Shown here one piece after another: positions 41,322 through 49,270 of a stretch of 64,000 nucleotides of DNA. This DNA is from DASUKL01 sp036278755 (lineage in GTDB: Bacteria; Chloroflexota; Limnocylindria; Limnocylindrales; CSP1-4): assembly GCA_036278755.1 (NCBI GenBank), contig DASUKL010000114.1, forward strand, positions 34,014-98,013. Reading direction: 5' to 3'. The position numbers were made by a program, and so were the translations under genes. Below the pieces are notes generated by a model, which saw only the letters and a list, made by a program, of their open reading frames with translations, was not told the DNA's origin and did no database searches. Positions within the stretch are counted from its first letter, which is position 1; every line of letters begins with the position of its first letter.

Positions 41322-42398
41322 TCATCGGCCATCGACACCGCGTCGCTGCGCCTCCTCGTCGCCTTTGCGCAACCGTTTGCGCATCGTATCATCGCCACTC
41401 CGGCAGCTGTCAACTTCCTGGCCACGGGGCTCGTCCAACACATCGCGGACGGGACCGGCCAGCGCCTCCAGGGTGGGTCGGTCGAAGGGGCCCGGCCAGT
41501 CGAACATGACCGCCCCGGCGCCCGCATCGCGATAGGCGCACAGGCGCTCTGCCACAGCCGGCGCGGTGTCGGCGAAGGGGGATCGCCGGGCGGCCCGATC
41601 GGCCTGCACACGGGTCAGGCCGTGGTGTCGGAAGGTCATGGCAAGGGCCGCCACGGACGCGGCCCGGGACGCCCGGATGCAGGGCGCGGGCAGGCCGATG
41701 GTCCGCTCGATGGCCGCCGGCGCACGTCCGATCGCCCGGCAATGGTCGTCAAGGACGGCCGACAGCCGACGGAACTCGTCGACATCGTCACCGTCTGCAT
41801 TCCACACATCGGCCTCGCGAGCGACGATGGCCAGGGTCCGTCGCGCTCCGCTGCCCCCGATGACGAGGGGCAGGCGACGTTGCACCGGTGGCGGGTCGTT
41901 GCGGGCCCCATCGGCCGAGTACCACCCGCCCTGGAGCAGGGCGGGTCGCCCGTCGAGCATGGCCCGACAGATGGCCGCGGCCTCGGAAAGGCGATCGAGA
42001 CGCTCCCGCACCGTGCCGAACGCGAACCCGAAGGCCCGGTGCTCCGCCTCGAACCAGCCCGCGCCGAGGCCGAGGGCCGCCCGGCCATGGGTGGCATGGT
42101 CCAGGGCCGTGGCCATCTTCACGACCAAGGCCGGGTGGCGATAGGCGGCGCCCGAGACGAGGCAGCCGCTGCGGACCTGCTGTGTCCGGGCAGACCATCC
42201 GAAGAGGACCGACCAGCCCTCGAAGATAGGACCCCGGCCGGGGACGTCGAGCAGACCCGGGGGAGGGAGCAGGTGGTCGTTGCTCCACAGCTCGTCGAAG
42301 CCGAGCTCATCGATGGCCTGGCCGGCGGCCATCAGCTCGTCCCAGGTGGCGTACTGACTCCACACCTGGAACCCGATGCGCAGGCCCTGGGACCGCAT
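41322..42398 (-). CDS. LLM class flavin/F420-dependent oxidoreductase
   Basis: Luciferase-like monooxygenase fold, 358 residues: LRIGFQVWSQYATWDEL, FDELWSNDHLLPP, ALGLGAGWFEAEHRAFGF and PLVIGGSGARRTLAIVAREADVWN are family blocks, the last forming the phosphate-binding strand. The cofactor may be FMN or F420. The last 25 residues or so (basic, RKRLRKGDEEAQRRG) are coded over the promoter and operator of the PotA operon and may be a read-through extension. Last of a three-gene leftward unit: aminotransferase, Gfo/Idh dehydrogenase, this gene. Confidence 0.85.
   Translation of the reverse strand: MRSQGLRIGFQVWSQYATWDELMAAGQAIDELGFDELWSNDHLLPPPGLLDVPGRGPIFEGWSVLFGWSARTQQVRSGCLVSGAAYRHPALVVKMATALDHATHGRAALGLGAGWFEAEHRAFGFAFGTVRERLDRLSEAAAICRAMLDGRPALLQGGWYSADGARNDPPPVQRRLPLVIGGSGARRTLAIVAREADVWNADGDDVDEFRRLSAVLDDHCRAIGRAPAAIERTIGLPAPCIRASRAASVAALAMTFRHHGLTRVQADRAARRSPFADTAPAVAERLCAYRDAGAGAVMFDWPGPFDRPTLEALAGPVRDVLDEPRGQEVDSCRSGDDTMRKRLRKGDEEAQRRGVDGR
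41366..41413 (-). promoter_or_regulatory. Promoter and LacI-type operator of PotA-like operon
   Basis: TTGACA (41413-41408) and TACGAT (41388-41383, 19-bp spacer; GATACG at 17 bp is the alternative) are followed by TGCGCAAACGGTTGCGCA (41383-41366), an 18-bp palindrome with one mismatched pair. The operator thus sits at the expected transcription start. All of it lies inside the 3' end of the LLM oxidoreductase gene. Confidence 0.65.
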
Positions 42399-42399
42399 C

Positions 42400-43455
42400 T
42401 CAGCGACCGTCCAGGGGTACCACGGCGCCTGTCCTGGCCGAGGTCGAGGCCGCTTCGGTCAGGCGCAGCACGGCCAGCGCTTGGCTTGCCTCGACCGGGG
42501 GCGGACCACCATCCTGTATGGCTGCGCGTAGCGCACCGTAGAAGCCGCGGTAGTCACCCGTCACCGTAGGCACGGGACTGCTCGCTCCGCCCGGTCGATC
42601 GATCCGGCCCCATCGCTCCGGGGCCTCCTGTCCGAAGCCCGGCGACCCCGGTCGCCCGCCAGCCAGGAGATGGGCCTCCTGGACGTCGGACCCTTCCTTC
42701 ACGTATTCCCCGTCGAGCCCGCGGACACGAAGCCGTGGCCCCGGGTGGCTAGCGATCAGCGATAGCCAGTGGCGTGACCACGCCCCGTTCTCGTGTTGGA
42801 GCTGCACGAAGATCGAGTCGTCCACCTGGCTGCCCGGTCGGCGCCGGGCCGCCTGGGCCCAGACTCGGCGTGCCGGTCCCAGGACGAGGAGGCTCTGGTC
42901 GAAGACATGTGTCCCGAGATCGGACAACGGGCCTCCCCCCTCCCCTGGCTGCTCGCGCCAGGTCTCATCGACGGGGGCCCGCCGCTCGAAGCGTGCCTCG
43001 AGGCTGTCGACACTCCCCAGGAGCTCCTGGCTGAGCAGGGACCGCAAGGTCAGGAAGTCGCCGTCCCACCGTCGATTGTGGTACACGGTCAGCAAGCGGC
43101 CGGCGCGGATCGAAGCGTTGATCATGGCCTCGGCCTCGGCGACGTCGAGGGCGATGGGTTTATCGACGACGACGTGGCGCCCCGCCTCGAGCGCCCGGAT
43201 GCCGATGGGGGCGTGAGTCCGGTTCGGAGCCGCCACGACGACGACCTCGACGTCCCTGCGAGCCAGAAGGGCCTCGACGCTGCCGACCACCGCCACCCCG
43301 GGCTGATCCCGCCTTGCGAGCGCTGCCCGATCGGCCCTCGACGTCACCACGGCCCGCAGGACCAGACCGTCCACCGCGGCGATGAATGGCGCATGGAACA
43401 GGCGGCCGGCCAGGCCGTAGCCCACGACCCCCACACCGACCGGGGACGCCGCCAT
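42400..43455 (-). CDS. Gfo/Idh/MocA family dehydrogenase
   Basis: NAD(P)-dependent oxidoreductase of 351 residues. It has the Rossmann motif GVVGYGLAGRLFHAPF, AAPNRTHAPIG, VDKPIALDVAEAE (catalytic Lys) and GGGPLSDLGTHVFDQSLLVLG (catalytic Asp/His). It resembles the scyllo-inositol or sugar dehydrogenases of the YvaA/IolU/IolW type more than IolG. It follows the aminotransferase gene by four bases and precedes the LLM gene, one transcription unit. Its substrate is likely a cyclitol or sugar; context favours a cyclitol. Confidence 0.88.
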   Translation of the reverse strand: MAASPVGVGVVGYGLAGRLFHAPFIAAVDGLVLRAVVTSRADRAALARRDQPGVAVVGSVEALLARRDVEVVVVAAPNRTHAPIGIRALEAGRHVVVDKPIALDVAEAEAMINASIRAGRLLTVYHNRRWDGDFLTLRSLLSQELLGSVDSLEARFERRAPVDETWREQPGEGGGPLSDLGTHVFDQSLLVLGPARRVWAQAARRRPGSQVDDSIFVQLQHENGAWSRHWLSLIASHPGPRLRVRGLDGEYVKEGSDVQEAHLLAGGRPGSPGFGQEAPERWGRIDRPGGASSPVPTVTGDYRGFYGALRAAIQDGGPPPVEASQALAVLRLTEAASTSARTGAVVPLDGR

Positions 43456-43459
43456 CCCG

Positions 43460-44701
43460 TCAGCGGCCCACGTGCTTGCGCGCGGCCTCCCGGAAGCGAT
43501 CGGCCACCTCGACGGCGGCCGCCGCGTCGTCGCGCATGCGGAGCCCGAACGGGGCCAGGTTGGCGTCGCGGACCCCGATGCCGATGCTCATCGATCTGGC
43601 CAACAGCGCATCCGTCCGAGGCAGCATCCCGAGCCGATAATCCGGGTGCTCGCCGTGGACGCCACCGCAGTCGAACGGGCAGCCCTTGCCCGTGATCGTG
43701 CGCCGCTCCAACAGATGCTCCATGTTGGCGTAGGTGTGCCAGCCTGAGGCCGAGAGGGGGATCGATCCGACCTCGGAGGCCACCGCGCGGGCCACATCGG
43801 CATCGGGGAAGGTCACCACCAGGTGGGTGCCGAGGTCGCCCTCCGTATCGATGAGGGTCCGGAAGCCGATCCCGGGCAGGTCCTCGATGGCGCCCTTGAC
43901 GATGGCCTTGTTGGCTCTCAGGTGGCTGCGGATCCCATCGACCCGCCGGAGCTGGGCCAGAAGGACCGCCCCCGACAGCTCCGTCATGCGGAAGTTCATC
44001 CCCAGGAATGGCCGCTCGGGGTAGCGCGACTCGAGCCGGTATGGGGCATGGCCCTGGTCATGCATGGCGAACAGCCGCCCGTAGAGCTCCTCGTCATCGG
44101 TCACGATCAAGCCGCCGTCACCAGCGGTGATGGTCTTGAACTCGTTGAAGCTGAATGTCCCCACAGCACCCACACCGCCCACGCCGACGCCCTGGTAGGT
44201 CGCCCCGAAGGCCTGGGCGCAATCCTCGATGAGGGCCAGCCCATGGCGGTCGGCGATGGCCTTCAGCTCGTCCAGGCGGGCTGGGGCGCCAAGCATATGG
44301 ACCGCGATGATGGCTCGAGTCCGGGGCGTGATCCGTTGCTCGACGTCGGCCGGGTCGAGGTTGAACGTGTCGTCCACCTCGGCCAGCACCGGCAGGGCCT
44401 GTGCGTACACCACCGACGAGATCGAGGCCACGAACGTGAAGCCGGGTACGATCACCTCGTCGCCAGGCCCGATCCCCAGGCACAGCAGCGCCAGCCAAAG
44501 GGCCGCGGATCCGCCGCCGCTGATAGCCAGGCCATAGCCGACGCCCGACAACTCCGCTACCTGCTGCTCGAGCCGTCGGCACTTGGCCCCGAAGGCAGGA
44601 TCGTCCGAGGGTCCGTAACGACTCAGGAAGCGACTCCTGAGGACGTCCATGACCTCGGCGATCTCCTCCTCGCCGATCAGTTCAACGCCGGGGCCGGGCA
44701 T
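43460..44701 (-). CDS. DegT/DnrJ/EryC1/StrS family PLP aminotransferase
   Basis: Sugar or cyclitol aminotransferase of 413 residues. VPGFTFVASISSVVYAQALP, EDCAQAFGATYQG (PLP-binding Asp/Gln) and SFNEFKTITAGDGGL, where the Lys forms the Schiff base, are all present, as is GMNFRMTELSGAV. Members acting on keto-cyclitols (scyllo-inosose aminotransferases of aminoglycoside pathways) belong to this family, and the gene sits in an inositol island beside two Gfo/Idh genes, so a keto-inositol substrate is plausible. GGAG lies ten bases before the ATG. It is the first gene of its operon, with promoter and operator at 44718-44764. Confidence 0.9.
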   Translation of the reverse strand: MPGPGVELIGEEEIAEVMDVLRSRFLSRYGPSDDPAFGAKCRRLEQQVAELSGVGYGLAISGGGSAALWLALLCLGIGPGDEVIVPGFTFVASISSVVYAQALPVLAEVDDTFNLDPADVEQRITPRTRAIIAVHMLGAPARLDELKAIADRHGLALIEDCAQAFGATYQGVGVGGVGAVGTFSFNEFKTITAGDGGLIVTDDEELYGRLFAMHDQGHAPYRLESRYPERPFLGMNFRMTELSGAVLLAQLRRVDGIRSHLRANKAIVKGAIEDLPGIGFRTLIDTEGDLGTHLVVTFPDADVARAVASEVGSIPLSASGWHTYANMEHLLERRTITGKGCPFDCGGVHGEHPDYRLGMLPRTDALLARSMSIGIGVRDANLAPFGLRMRDDAAAAVEVADRFREAARKHVGR

Positions 44702-44717
44702 CGAGCGACTCCTTCAG

Positions 44718-44764
44718 TGCAAGCGATTGCATGAACCGTACCAGGGCGCTACTGTGTCCGTCAA
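44718..44764 (-). promoter_or_regulatory. Promoter and LacI-type operator of aminotransferase operon
   Basis: TTGACG (44764-44759) and TACGGT (44740-44735) with an 18-bp spacer on the minus strand, then TGCAATCGCTTGCA (44731-44718), an interrupted palindrome at the expected start point. It lies in the 126-bp divergent region shared with the rightward dehydrogenase gene. Confidence 0.6.
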
Positions 44765-44827
44765 CCGTCGTCGGCGGGCTGTCGGCCGGCGGCGCGACAC
44801 AGGCCACTGGGAGGCAACGTAGCGACG

Positions 44828-46027
44828 ATGCAGGAGAGGCTAGCCGGTCAGCGCCGGCGCGAGATCAGGATCGGGGTCGTGGGCTTCGGCTGGATGGGCC
44901 AAGCGCATGCGCGGGCGTATCGAGATCTCCCCGTCTACTTCGCCGACCGTGGGATCGTGCCTCGGCTCGTCGCCGTGGCCGATCCGCTCTCGGATCGCCT
45001 GGACCTCGCTCGGGCGAACTTCGGCTTCGAGGTCGGCCTCGACGACTGGCGGGAGCTGGTCGCGCGCGACGATCTGGACGTCGTCGACATCACGGCCCCG
45101 AACGCTCTCCACCAGGCCATCGCGGAGGCGGCCGCGGCGGCCGGCAAGCACATCGCCTGCGAGAAGCCGGTCGGCCTCGATCCACAGGCCACGGCCGCCA
45201 TCGAGCGGGCGGCCAGGCGCGCCGGAGTCATCACGGGTTGCGGCTATAACTACCGGTGGGCCCCGCTGGTCCAGTACACGCACCAGCTCGCGGCGGAGGG
45301 CCGGCTAGGTGAACTGACCCACTATCGGGGCCGGTTCTTCTCGATGTACGGGCGCGACCGACTCGGGCTCCTATCGTGGCGCTACGTCCAGGAGGCGGCC
45401 GGTCACGGGGTCCTGACGGATCTCATGTCGCACGTGATCGACATGGCCCAGTTCCTCTGCGGGCCTATCGCCCGCGTCGTTGCGACGAAGCACATCTTCA
45501 TCGCGGAGCGGCCCCTGGCCAGGCCAGGTAACGAGACCCATTACGCCCGCGGTGCGCCGGGCGACCCCACGGGGCGGGTGACGAACGAGGACTACGTCGG
45601 AGCCCTGATCGAGTTCCGCAACGGTGCCCGGGGGACGTTGGAGGCAGACCGCTCGATCGTCGGCCCGCAGAGCTCGATGGCCTTCGAACTGAACGGTTCG
45701 CGGGGCGCGGCATCATGGGACCACGAGCGGTTGAACCAGCTCCGGCTCTCCCTCCCTGAAGAACAGCCAGCAGAGGGATTCGTCGAGGTCCTCGCAGGCG
45801 ACACGTTCCCTGGTCAGGGCCACATCGTTCCCGGTGGCGGCAACTCGCTGGGGTACGAGGATCTCAAGCTACTCGAGGCCGTCGAGTTCCTTACCTCCGT
45901 GGCGACCGGGAGACCGCACAGCCCGAGTTTCGAGGACGCCCTGGCCAACGCCTCGGTCGCCGCCGCCATGGCCCGCTCGTGGCAAAGCGGCGGGTGGGAG
46001 ACGGTCACCAGCCTCCGCGTCGATTAG
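44828..46027 (+). CDS. Gfo/Idh/MocA family dehydrogenase
   Basis: Dehydrogenase of 399 residues, divergent from the aminotransferase operon. IGVVGFGWMGQAHARAY binds NAD(P), APNALHQ and CEKPVGLD carry the family motif with catalytic Lys, and HGVLTDLMSHVIDMAQFLCG provides the Asp/His. It is longer than typical IolG and has an insertion around 225-250 (RPGNETHYARGAPGDPTGRV), a feature of the MocA/YrbE-type sugar dehydrogenases. Likely role: oxidation or reduction of a cyclitol or sugar acid in the same pathway as the aminotransferase. It is followed by the lacI gene after 83 bp. Confidence 0.88.
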   Translation: MQERLAGQRRREIRIGVVGFGWMGQAHARAYRDLPVYFADRGIVPRLVAVADPLSDRLDLARANFGFEVGLDDWRELVARDDLDVVDITAPNALHQAIAEAAAAAGKHIACEKPVGLDPQATAAIERAARRAGVITGCGYNYRWAPLVQYTHQLAAEGRLGELTHYRGRFFSMYGRDRLGLLSWRYVQEAAGHGVLTDLMSHVIDMAQFLCGPIARVVATKHIFIAERPLARPGNETHYARGAPGDPTGRVTNEDYVGALIEFRNGARGTLEADRSIVGPQSSMAFELNGSRGAASWDHERLNQLRLSLPEEQPAEGFVEVLAGDTFPGQGHIVPGGGNSLGYEDLKLLEAVEFLTSVATGRPHSPSFEDALANASVAAAMARSWQSGGWETVTSLRVD

Positions 46028-46059
46028 ATCGACCTCGCGCCACGACGGGGCGTCGGCAG

Positions 46060-46079
46060 GCAACCGGTTGCGCTATCGT
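46060..46079. promoter_or_regulatory. LacI-type operator upstream of its regulator gene
   Basis: GCAACCGGTTGC (46060-46071) is a perfect 12-bp palindrome just upstream of TATCGT (46074-46079), a possible -10. It lies in the gap before the lacI gene at 46111 and suggests autoregulation. It belongs to the same class as the sites at 41366 and 44718. Confidence 0.6.
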
Positions 46080-46110
46080 CGGGGGACACGCCAATTGGGA
46101 GGCCACCGGG

Positions 46111-47346
46111 GTGGCAGACGAAGGGCGGCCCACGGAGGGTCCTGAGCAGCGTCACCCGCGGGACGAGACGATCGGACCCGCGCGGGCCGCGAAGAGACCC
46201 ATCAGTCTGGCCGACGTCGCCCGCGCGGCGCGTACGTCCGAGGCCACCGCGTCCCGAGCCCTCAAGGACGATCCGCGGATCGGGGCCACGACGCGGCAGA
46301 CGGTCCGGGCGACCGCGGACGAACTGGGGTACGTGCCGAACGCGGCGGCTCGCAGCCTGCGCGCACGCCGGACCCAGATCCTGGGCTTGCTCCTCGATGA
46401 CCTGGCCGACCCGGTCCACGGTCGGGTCGCAGCCGGATTCGAGGCTGCCGCAGCCGCGGGCGGCTACGCGGTCTTCATCATGACCGGGCTCCACGACCAG
46501 GAACGAGAGCGCAGGGCCCTACGGACGTTCGTGGAGCATCGCGTCGACGGCGTGGCGCTGGGGTCGACGGTCAGCCCGCCGGCGGTCGTCCATCGCCAGA
46601 TCGCACCCGAGCACGTCGTCTTCATCCAGCCGGACTATCCGGGCCTGGCCGAGGGTGAGCGCCCGCCCCAGCGTGGCGTCATCCGGGGCGATGACGTGCG
46701 CGGCATGGACGAGGTGGTGCGTCACCTGGTCGGACGAGGGTACCGGCGCCTCGGCTACGTCGGACCCGGCTCGGGGTCCTCGGATACGCTCCGGCTCGGC
46801 GCGGTGGACGGCACCCTTCGAGCCCTGGGACTCGCGTCAGCGCGACGGTTCGCGGCTGGCCTTGACGGCTGGGGCGACGCTTCCGCCGTGGCCCGTGAGA
46901 TCGTCGCGGCGCCGATCGACGCGCTGGTCTGCTACGACGACAAGCTGGCCCTGGCCGTCCTCGACGGTCTGCGGGGCTGCGGCCTCGACATCCCGCGCGA
47001 CCTCGCCATCACCGGCTTCGACGGCATCCCTACCTCGGCCTTCTCCGTGCCGCGCCTCACGACGGTCACGGTCCCCTACGTCGCCCTCGGTCGGCGTGCC
47101 GTGGAGATGCTCGTGGCGGCCCTCGAGGAGGGGATCATGCCCGGCTCGGAGGTCGTCCCCGCCACACTCCTGGTCCGGGACAGCACACCCCCGTTCAGCC
47201 GAACCAGCGCTGGTCGGCGGCGTGGCGCTCGTGGTCGGCCCGCGCCGCCTGCACCTCGGGCGAGGCCGACACCTCCGGGAGGGGCACGTCCCACCAGGAC
47301 TCGTAGTTCGGCAGGACGGCCGCTGGATCCACCTCCACGACCGTGA
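46111..47346 (+). CDS. LacI family transcription regulator (regulator 1)
   Basis: Repressor of up to 411 residues; GTG 46111 has GGGAGG eight bases upstream. A 32-residue polar head precedes the helix-turn-helix (ISLADVARAARTSEATASRAL) and the minor-groove hinge (AAARSLRARRT). The periplasmic-binding-protein fold follows (ILGLLLDDLADPVHGRV through FDGIPTSAFSVPRLTTV). The natural end of the family is near 47205. The frame then runs 47 more codons of Arg/Pro-rich sequence over the 3' end of iolD, an overlap of 152 bp on opposite strands. It probably controls itself, the aminotransferase operon and the PotA operon through GCAA-type palindromes. Confidence 0.92.
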   Translation: MADEGRPTEGPEQRHPRDETIGPARAAKRPISLADVARAARTSEATASRALKDDPRIGATTRQTVRATADELGYVPNAAARSLRARRTQILGLLLDDLADPVHGRVAAGFEAAAAAGGYAVFIMTGLHDQERERRALRTFVEHRVDGVALGSTVSPPAVVHRQIAPEHVVFIQPDYPGLAEGERPPQRGVIRGDDVRGMDEVVRHLVGRGYRRLGYVGPGSGSSDTLRLGAVDGTLRALGLASARRFAAGLDGWGDASAVAREIVAAPIDALVCYDDKLALAVLDGLRGCGLDIPRDLAITGFDGIPTSAFSVPRLTTVTVPYVALGRRAVEMLVAALEEGIMPGSEVVPATLLVRDSTPPFSRTSAGRRRGARGRPAPPAPRARPTPPGGARPTRTRSSAGRPLDPPPRP

Positions 47347-49072
47347 CCGTCGTCCGCTCGGCGGCCCGTGACCGCTCCAGGGCTGCCGCCAGGCCGGCCC
47401 GATCGGTGGCTGTCAGGACGTCCGCTCCGAGGCTGCGGGCATTGGCCGCCAGGTCGAGGGGCAGGTAGGGGCCCGTCAACTCGCCGCTCCCGGCATCGCG
47501 CATGCGGAAGCGATTGAAGCCGTTGGTCTGGCCTGAGGCGTGGGCCAGCCCGTCGATGCAGCCGAAGCCGTGGTTGTCGAGGAGGACGACGTTGAGCTTG
47601 AGCCCTTCCTGGACGGCCGTGGCCAGCTCCTGGGAGAGCATGAGGTAGGAGCCGTCGCCGACCACCACCCAGACCTCGCTGGCCGGCTCGGCCAGGCGCA
47701 CGCCCAGACCGCCGGCGACTTCGTAACCCATGCACGAGTAGCCGTATTCGACGTGATAGCCACCCGGCCGGACCGTGCGCCAGAGGCGAAGGAGGTCGCC
47801 TGGCAGTCCGCCCGCGGCGCAGACCACGACGTCCTCAGGCCGGCTGGCTTCGTTGACCAGGCCGATGACCTCGGCCTGGCTGAGCAGCGCACCGCCCGAG
47901 GGTGCCCGCAGGCGATCGACCTCCGCATCCCAGGCCGCCCGAAGCTCGCCCACCCGGGCCCGATAGCCTGCGCCCGAACCCGACCAGCCCCGCGCCGCGA
48001 GGGCCGCAGCGAGCTCCAGCAGTCCTTCGCGGGCATCCGCCACGAGGGCCAGCGAGCCGAGTTTGGCCGCGTCGAGCTCGGCCACGTTGAGGCTCACGAA
48101 GGCCACCTCGGGGTCCTGCCAGGCCGTGCGCGAGGCGGTGGTGAAGTCCGAGAGCCGAGAGCCGACGACGATGACGACATCCGCCGCCCGGGCCAGGCGA
48201 TTGGCGGCCAGCGAGCCGTTGGGGCCGATGGGCCCGACGTTCCAGGGATGGTCCCAGGGCAGGGCTCCCTTGCCGGCCTGGGTCTCGGCCACGGGCAGGC
48301 CGAACCGCTCGGCCAGGGCCGCCAGGGCGGCCGAGGCCTGGCTGTAGATGACGCCCCCGCCGGCCACGATGAGCGGCCGTTGCGCCCGGGCCACGATGGC
48401 CGCCGCTCGACCCAGTGCCGCCGCATCGGGGCGGGGGCGCGGCACGGACCAGACCCGCGGCTCGAGGAAGCGGGCCGGCCAATCGAAGGCCTCGACCTGG
48501 ACGTCCTGGGGCAGGGCCACGGTGACCGCCCCGGTCTCGGTCGGCGAGGTCAGGACGCGCATCGCCGCGGGCAGGGCGTCGAGGAGCTGCTCCGGCCGTT
48601 CGATGCGGTCCCAGTAACGGGAGACTGGGCGCAGCGTGTCATTGGCCGAGATGTCGCCCGCCTCCGGCCGCTCCAGCTGCTGCAGCACGGGTCGGACGCG
48701 CCGCGTGGCGAAGACGTCGCCCGGCAGGAGGAGCACCGGCAGGCGGTTGACCGTGGCCGTGGCCGCCCCCGTGACGAGGTTCGTCGCGCCCGGGCCGACG
48801 GAGGTCGTGCAGGCGTAGGCTCGCAATCGGGCGCTGCGCTTGGCGTAGGCCGTGGCGGCGTGGACCATGGCCTGTTCGTTGCGGGCCTGGCGGTAGACGA
48901 GGGGCCCTCGATGCGCCTCCAGGGCCTCACCCAGGCCGGCCACGTTGCCGTGCCCGAAGATGCCCCACACCCCACCGAAGAAGCGGCCCTCCTGGCCGTC
49001 GCGCTCGACCCGCTGCTGGGCCAGGAATTCGATCGTGGCCTGGGCCACGGTCAGGCGGCGCTGGGCGGTCAT
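47195..49072 (-). CDS. iolD: 3D-(3,5/4)-trihydroxycyclohexane-1,2-dione acylhydrolase
   Basis: Thiamine-diphosphate enzyme of 625 residues that opens the inositol ring. YRQARNEQAMVHAATAYAKR contains the catalytic Glu, SVGPGATNLVTGAA and LLLPGDVFATR are N-terminal domain blocks, and GDGSYLMLSQEL...LLDNHGFGCIDGL is the ThDP/Mg motif. GGYHVEYGYSCMGYEVAGGLG is typical of IolD. The ATG is preceded by GGGAG in the leader shared with iolE. It is transcribed leftwards away from iolG, from a region with an AATCGATT operator. Its 3' end overlaps the regulator-1 gene. Confidence 0.95.
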   Translation of the reverse strand: MTAQRRLTVAQATIEFLAQQRVERDGQEGRFFGGVWGIFGHGNVAGLGEALEAHRGPLVYRQARNEQAMVHAATAYAKRSARLRAYACTTSVGPGATNLVTGAATATVNRLPVLLLPGDVFATRRVRPVLQQLERPEAGDISANDTLRPVSRYWDRIERPEQLLDALPAAMRVLTSPTETGAVTVALPQDVQVEAFDWPARFLEPRVWSVPRPRPDAAALGRAAAIVARAQRPLIVAGGGVIYSQASAALAALAERFGLPVAETQAGKGALPWDHPWNVGPIGPNGSLAANRLARAADVVIVVGSRLSDFTTASRTAWQDPEVAFVSLNVAELDAAKLGSLALVADAREGLLELAAALAARGWSGSGAGYRARVGELRAAWDAEVDRLRAPSGGALLSQAEVIGLVNEASRPEDVVVCAAGGLPGDLLRLWRTVRPGGYHVEYGYSCMGYEVAGGLGVRLAEPASEVWVVVGDGSYLMLSQELATAVQEGLKLNVVLLDNHGFGCIDGLAHASGQTNGFNRFRMRDAGSGELTGPYLPLDLAANARSLGADVLTATDRAGLAAALERSRAAERTTVTVVEVDPAAVLPNYESWWDVPLPEVSASPEVQAARADHERHAADQRWFG

Positions 49073-49086
49073 GACGCTCCCTTCGC
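49059..49086 (-). repeat. iolD copy of a 28-nt leader shared with iolE
   Basis: Spans ribosome binding site and first codons of iolD; 27 of 28 bases equal those at 32641-32668. Confidence 0.8.
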
Positions 49087-49109
49087 ACGAGGGCTTGCCG
49101 ATAGGAGGG

Positions 49110-49163
49110 TTGACAGCGATCGACGGAATGGGAAGTATAAGCCCTCGACCCGTAATCGATTAC
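49110..49163. promoter_or_regulatory. Divergent iolD/iolG promoter region with LacI-type operator
   Basis: GTAATCGATTAC (49152-49163) is a perfect 12-bp palindrome. Leftward, TATACT (49139-49134) serves iolD and its -35 would fall in the palindrome. Rightward, TTGACA (49110-49115) and AGTATA or TATAAG (from 49134 or 49136; spacers of 18 and 20 bp) could serve iolG, with the palindrome just downstream. The two -10 elements share bases, so one bound repressor could silence both directions. Confidence 0.6.
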
Positions 49164-49270
49164 CGTCCAGGCCGGCGGGGCAGAGGCCGGTCCGGCTGCG
49201 GCGCGCGGGTCGAGGAGACCGGAGGAGCGATGCGCGTCACCCGGCGACACGGCGTGGAGGTGGGCCACTG

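Noticed and set aside
47540..49270. Open extension of iolG by about 570 codons upstream
   Set aside because: The extension is antisense to iolD and shows no domain. The ATG at 49271 with GGAGGTG matches the family start.
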